From W11650 sp041844915 (GTDB taxonomy: Bacteria > Bacillota > Clostridia > Lachnospirales > Vallitaleaceae): a DNA stretch of 21,078 bases. The stretch is from contig JBGZBY010000114.1 in the NCBI GenBank assembly GCA_041844915.1, forward strand, positions 1-21,078. Direction: 5' to 3'. Shown here piece after piece: positions 20,950 through 21,078 of the stretch; position 1 is the stretch's first letter; every line of letters begins with the position of its first letter. Made by a program: the position numbers and the translations under genes. The notes beneath the pieces were generated by a model. That model ran no database searches and was not told where the DNA came from. It worked only from the letters and a program-made list of their open reading frames with translations.

Positions 20950-21078
20950 TTAAGATGTCAATAGAAGCTCCTGATAATATTCTTTAGCCGTTCTTCCCTG
21001 AAACATTTCTCGTGGATAATTGTTCATCCATTCTTCTAATTGCCGAATTCGCTTTTTGGTTACATGTTTAAAATCGGT
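20950..21078 (-). CDS. IS30-like transposase, C-terminal fragment (cut by window edge)
   Basis: The last 42 codons read on the minus strand to a TAA at 20950-20952. The final 34 residues match the left fragment exactly. The extra part includes TDFKHVTKK, which fits the IS30-family segment before its conserved C-terminal motif. It differs from the left copy by three silent base changes (Arg, Gln and Thr codons) and by small changes after the stop, so the two elements are close relatives and not identical duplicates. The gene continues outside the window. Confidence 0.7.
   Translation of the reverse strand, partial: TDFKHVTKKRIRQLEEWMNNYPREMFQGRTAKEYYQELLLTS

Overview
The window reads as chromosome from a Gram-positive anaerobe of the class Clostridia, most likely related to Lachnospiraceae. 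The grounds are moderate GC, strong AGGAGG-type ribosome sites, a DUF4364 gene, a LarA-family protein, a PPi-type phosphofructokinase scaffold, and the order hup-rqcP-divIC-tilS-hpt-ftsH. The taxon is inferred from gene content only. The sporulation genes yabP, yabQ and spoIIE, which lie in this neighbourhood in Bacillus, are absent, so a non-sporulating lineage is possible.

Layout. Both ends are the 3' ends of IS30-like transposase genes, in opposite orientation and both pointing inward (1-148 and 20911-21078). After the left IS come a noncoding stretch, a MarR regulator with a nitroreductase (624-1671, +), and a convergent TauE/SafE anion permease (1674-2456, -). Next is a minus-strand block of sugar-phosphate enzymes (10815 down to 2946): phosphoglucose isomerase, phosphofructokinase, a NagB-like isomerase/deaminase, a Calvin-type class II aldolase, a divergent triose-phosphate isomerase and a LarA-like nickel racemase/epimerase. 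A good sigma-A promoter (10939-10966) precedes the first gene. The genes are separated by unusually long noncoding gaps. On paper the block is an upper glycolysis with an amino-sugar entry and a hydroxy-acid exit, but several members depart from the housekeeping forms. It may be a dedicated pathway for a non-standard sugar phosphate.

The remainder is housekeeping. typA/bipA (11401-13215, +) and a DUF4364 gene (13474-13986, +) face engB (14264-14860, -) across a tandemly duplicated bidirectional terminator. A 640-bp noncoding region follows, with a candidate small RNA and a pair of long palindromic repeats. Then comes the minus-strand cluster ftsH, hpt, tilS, divIC, rqcP and, with its own promoter, hup. 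Between hup and the right IS there is a second copy of the palindromic repeat pair. One of its units is identical over 72 nt to the copy near engB.

The most interesting items are the LarA-linked sugar-phosphate cluster with its altered TIM and PFK signatures, the dispersed paired-palindrome element with an IS30 abutting it, a candidate roughly 105-nt RNA upstream of engB, and a possible +1 frameshift at the end of ftsH. All calls come from reading the sequence; no database search was run.
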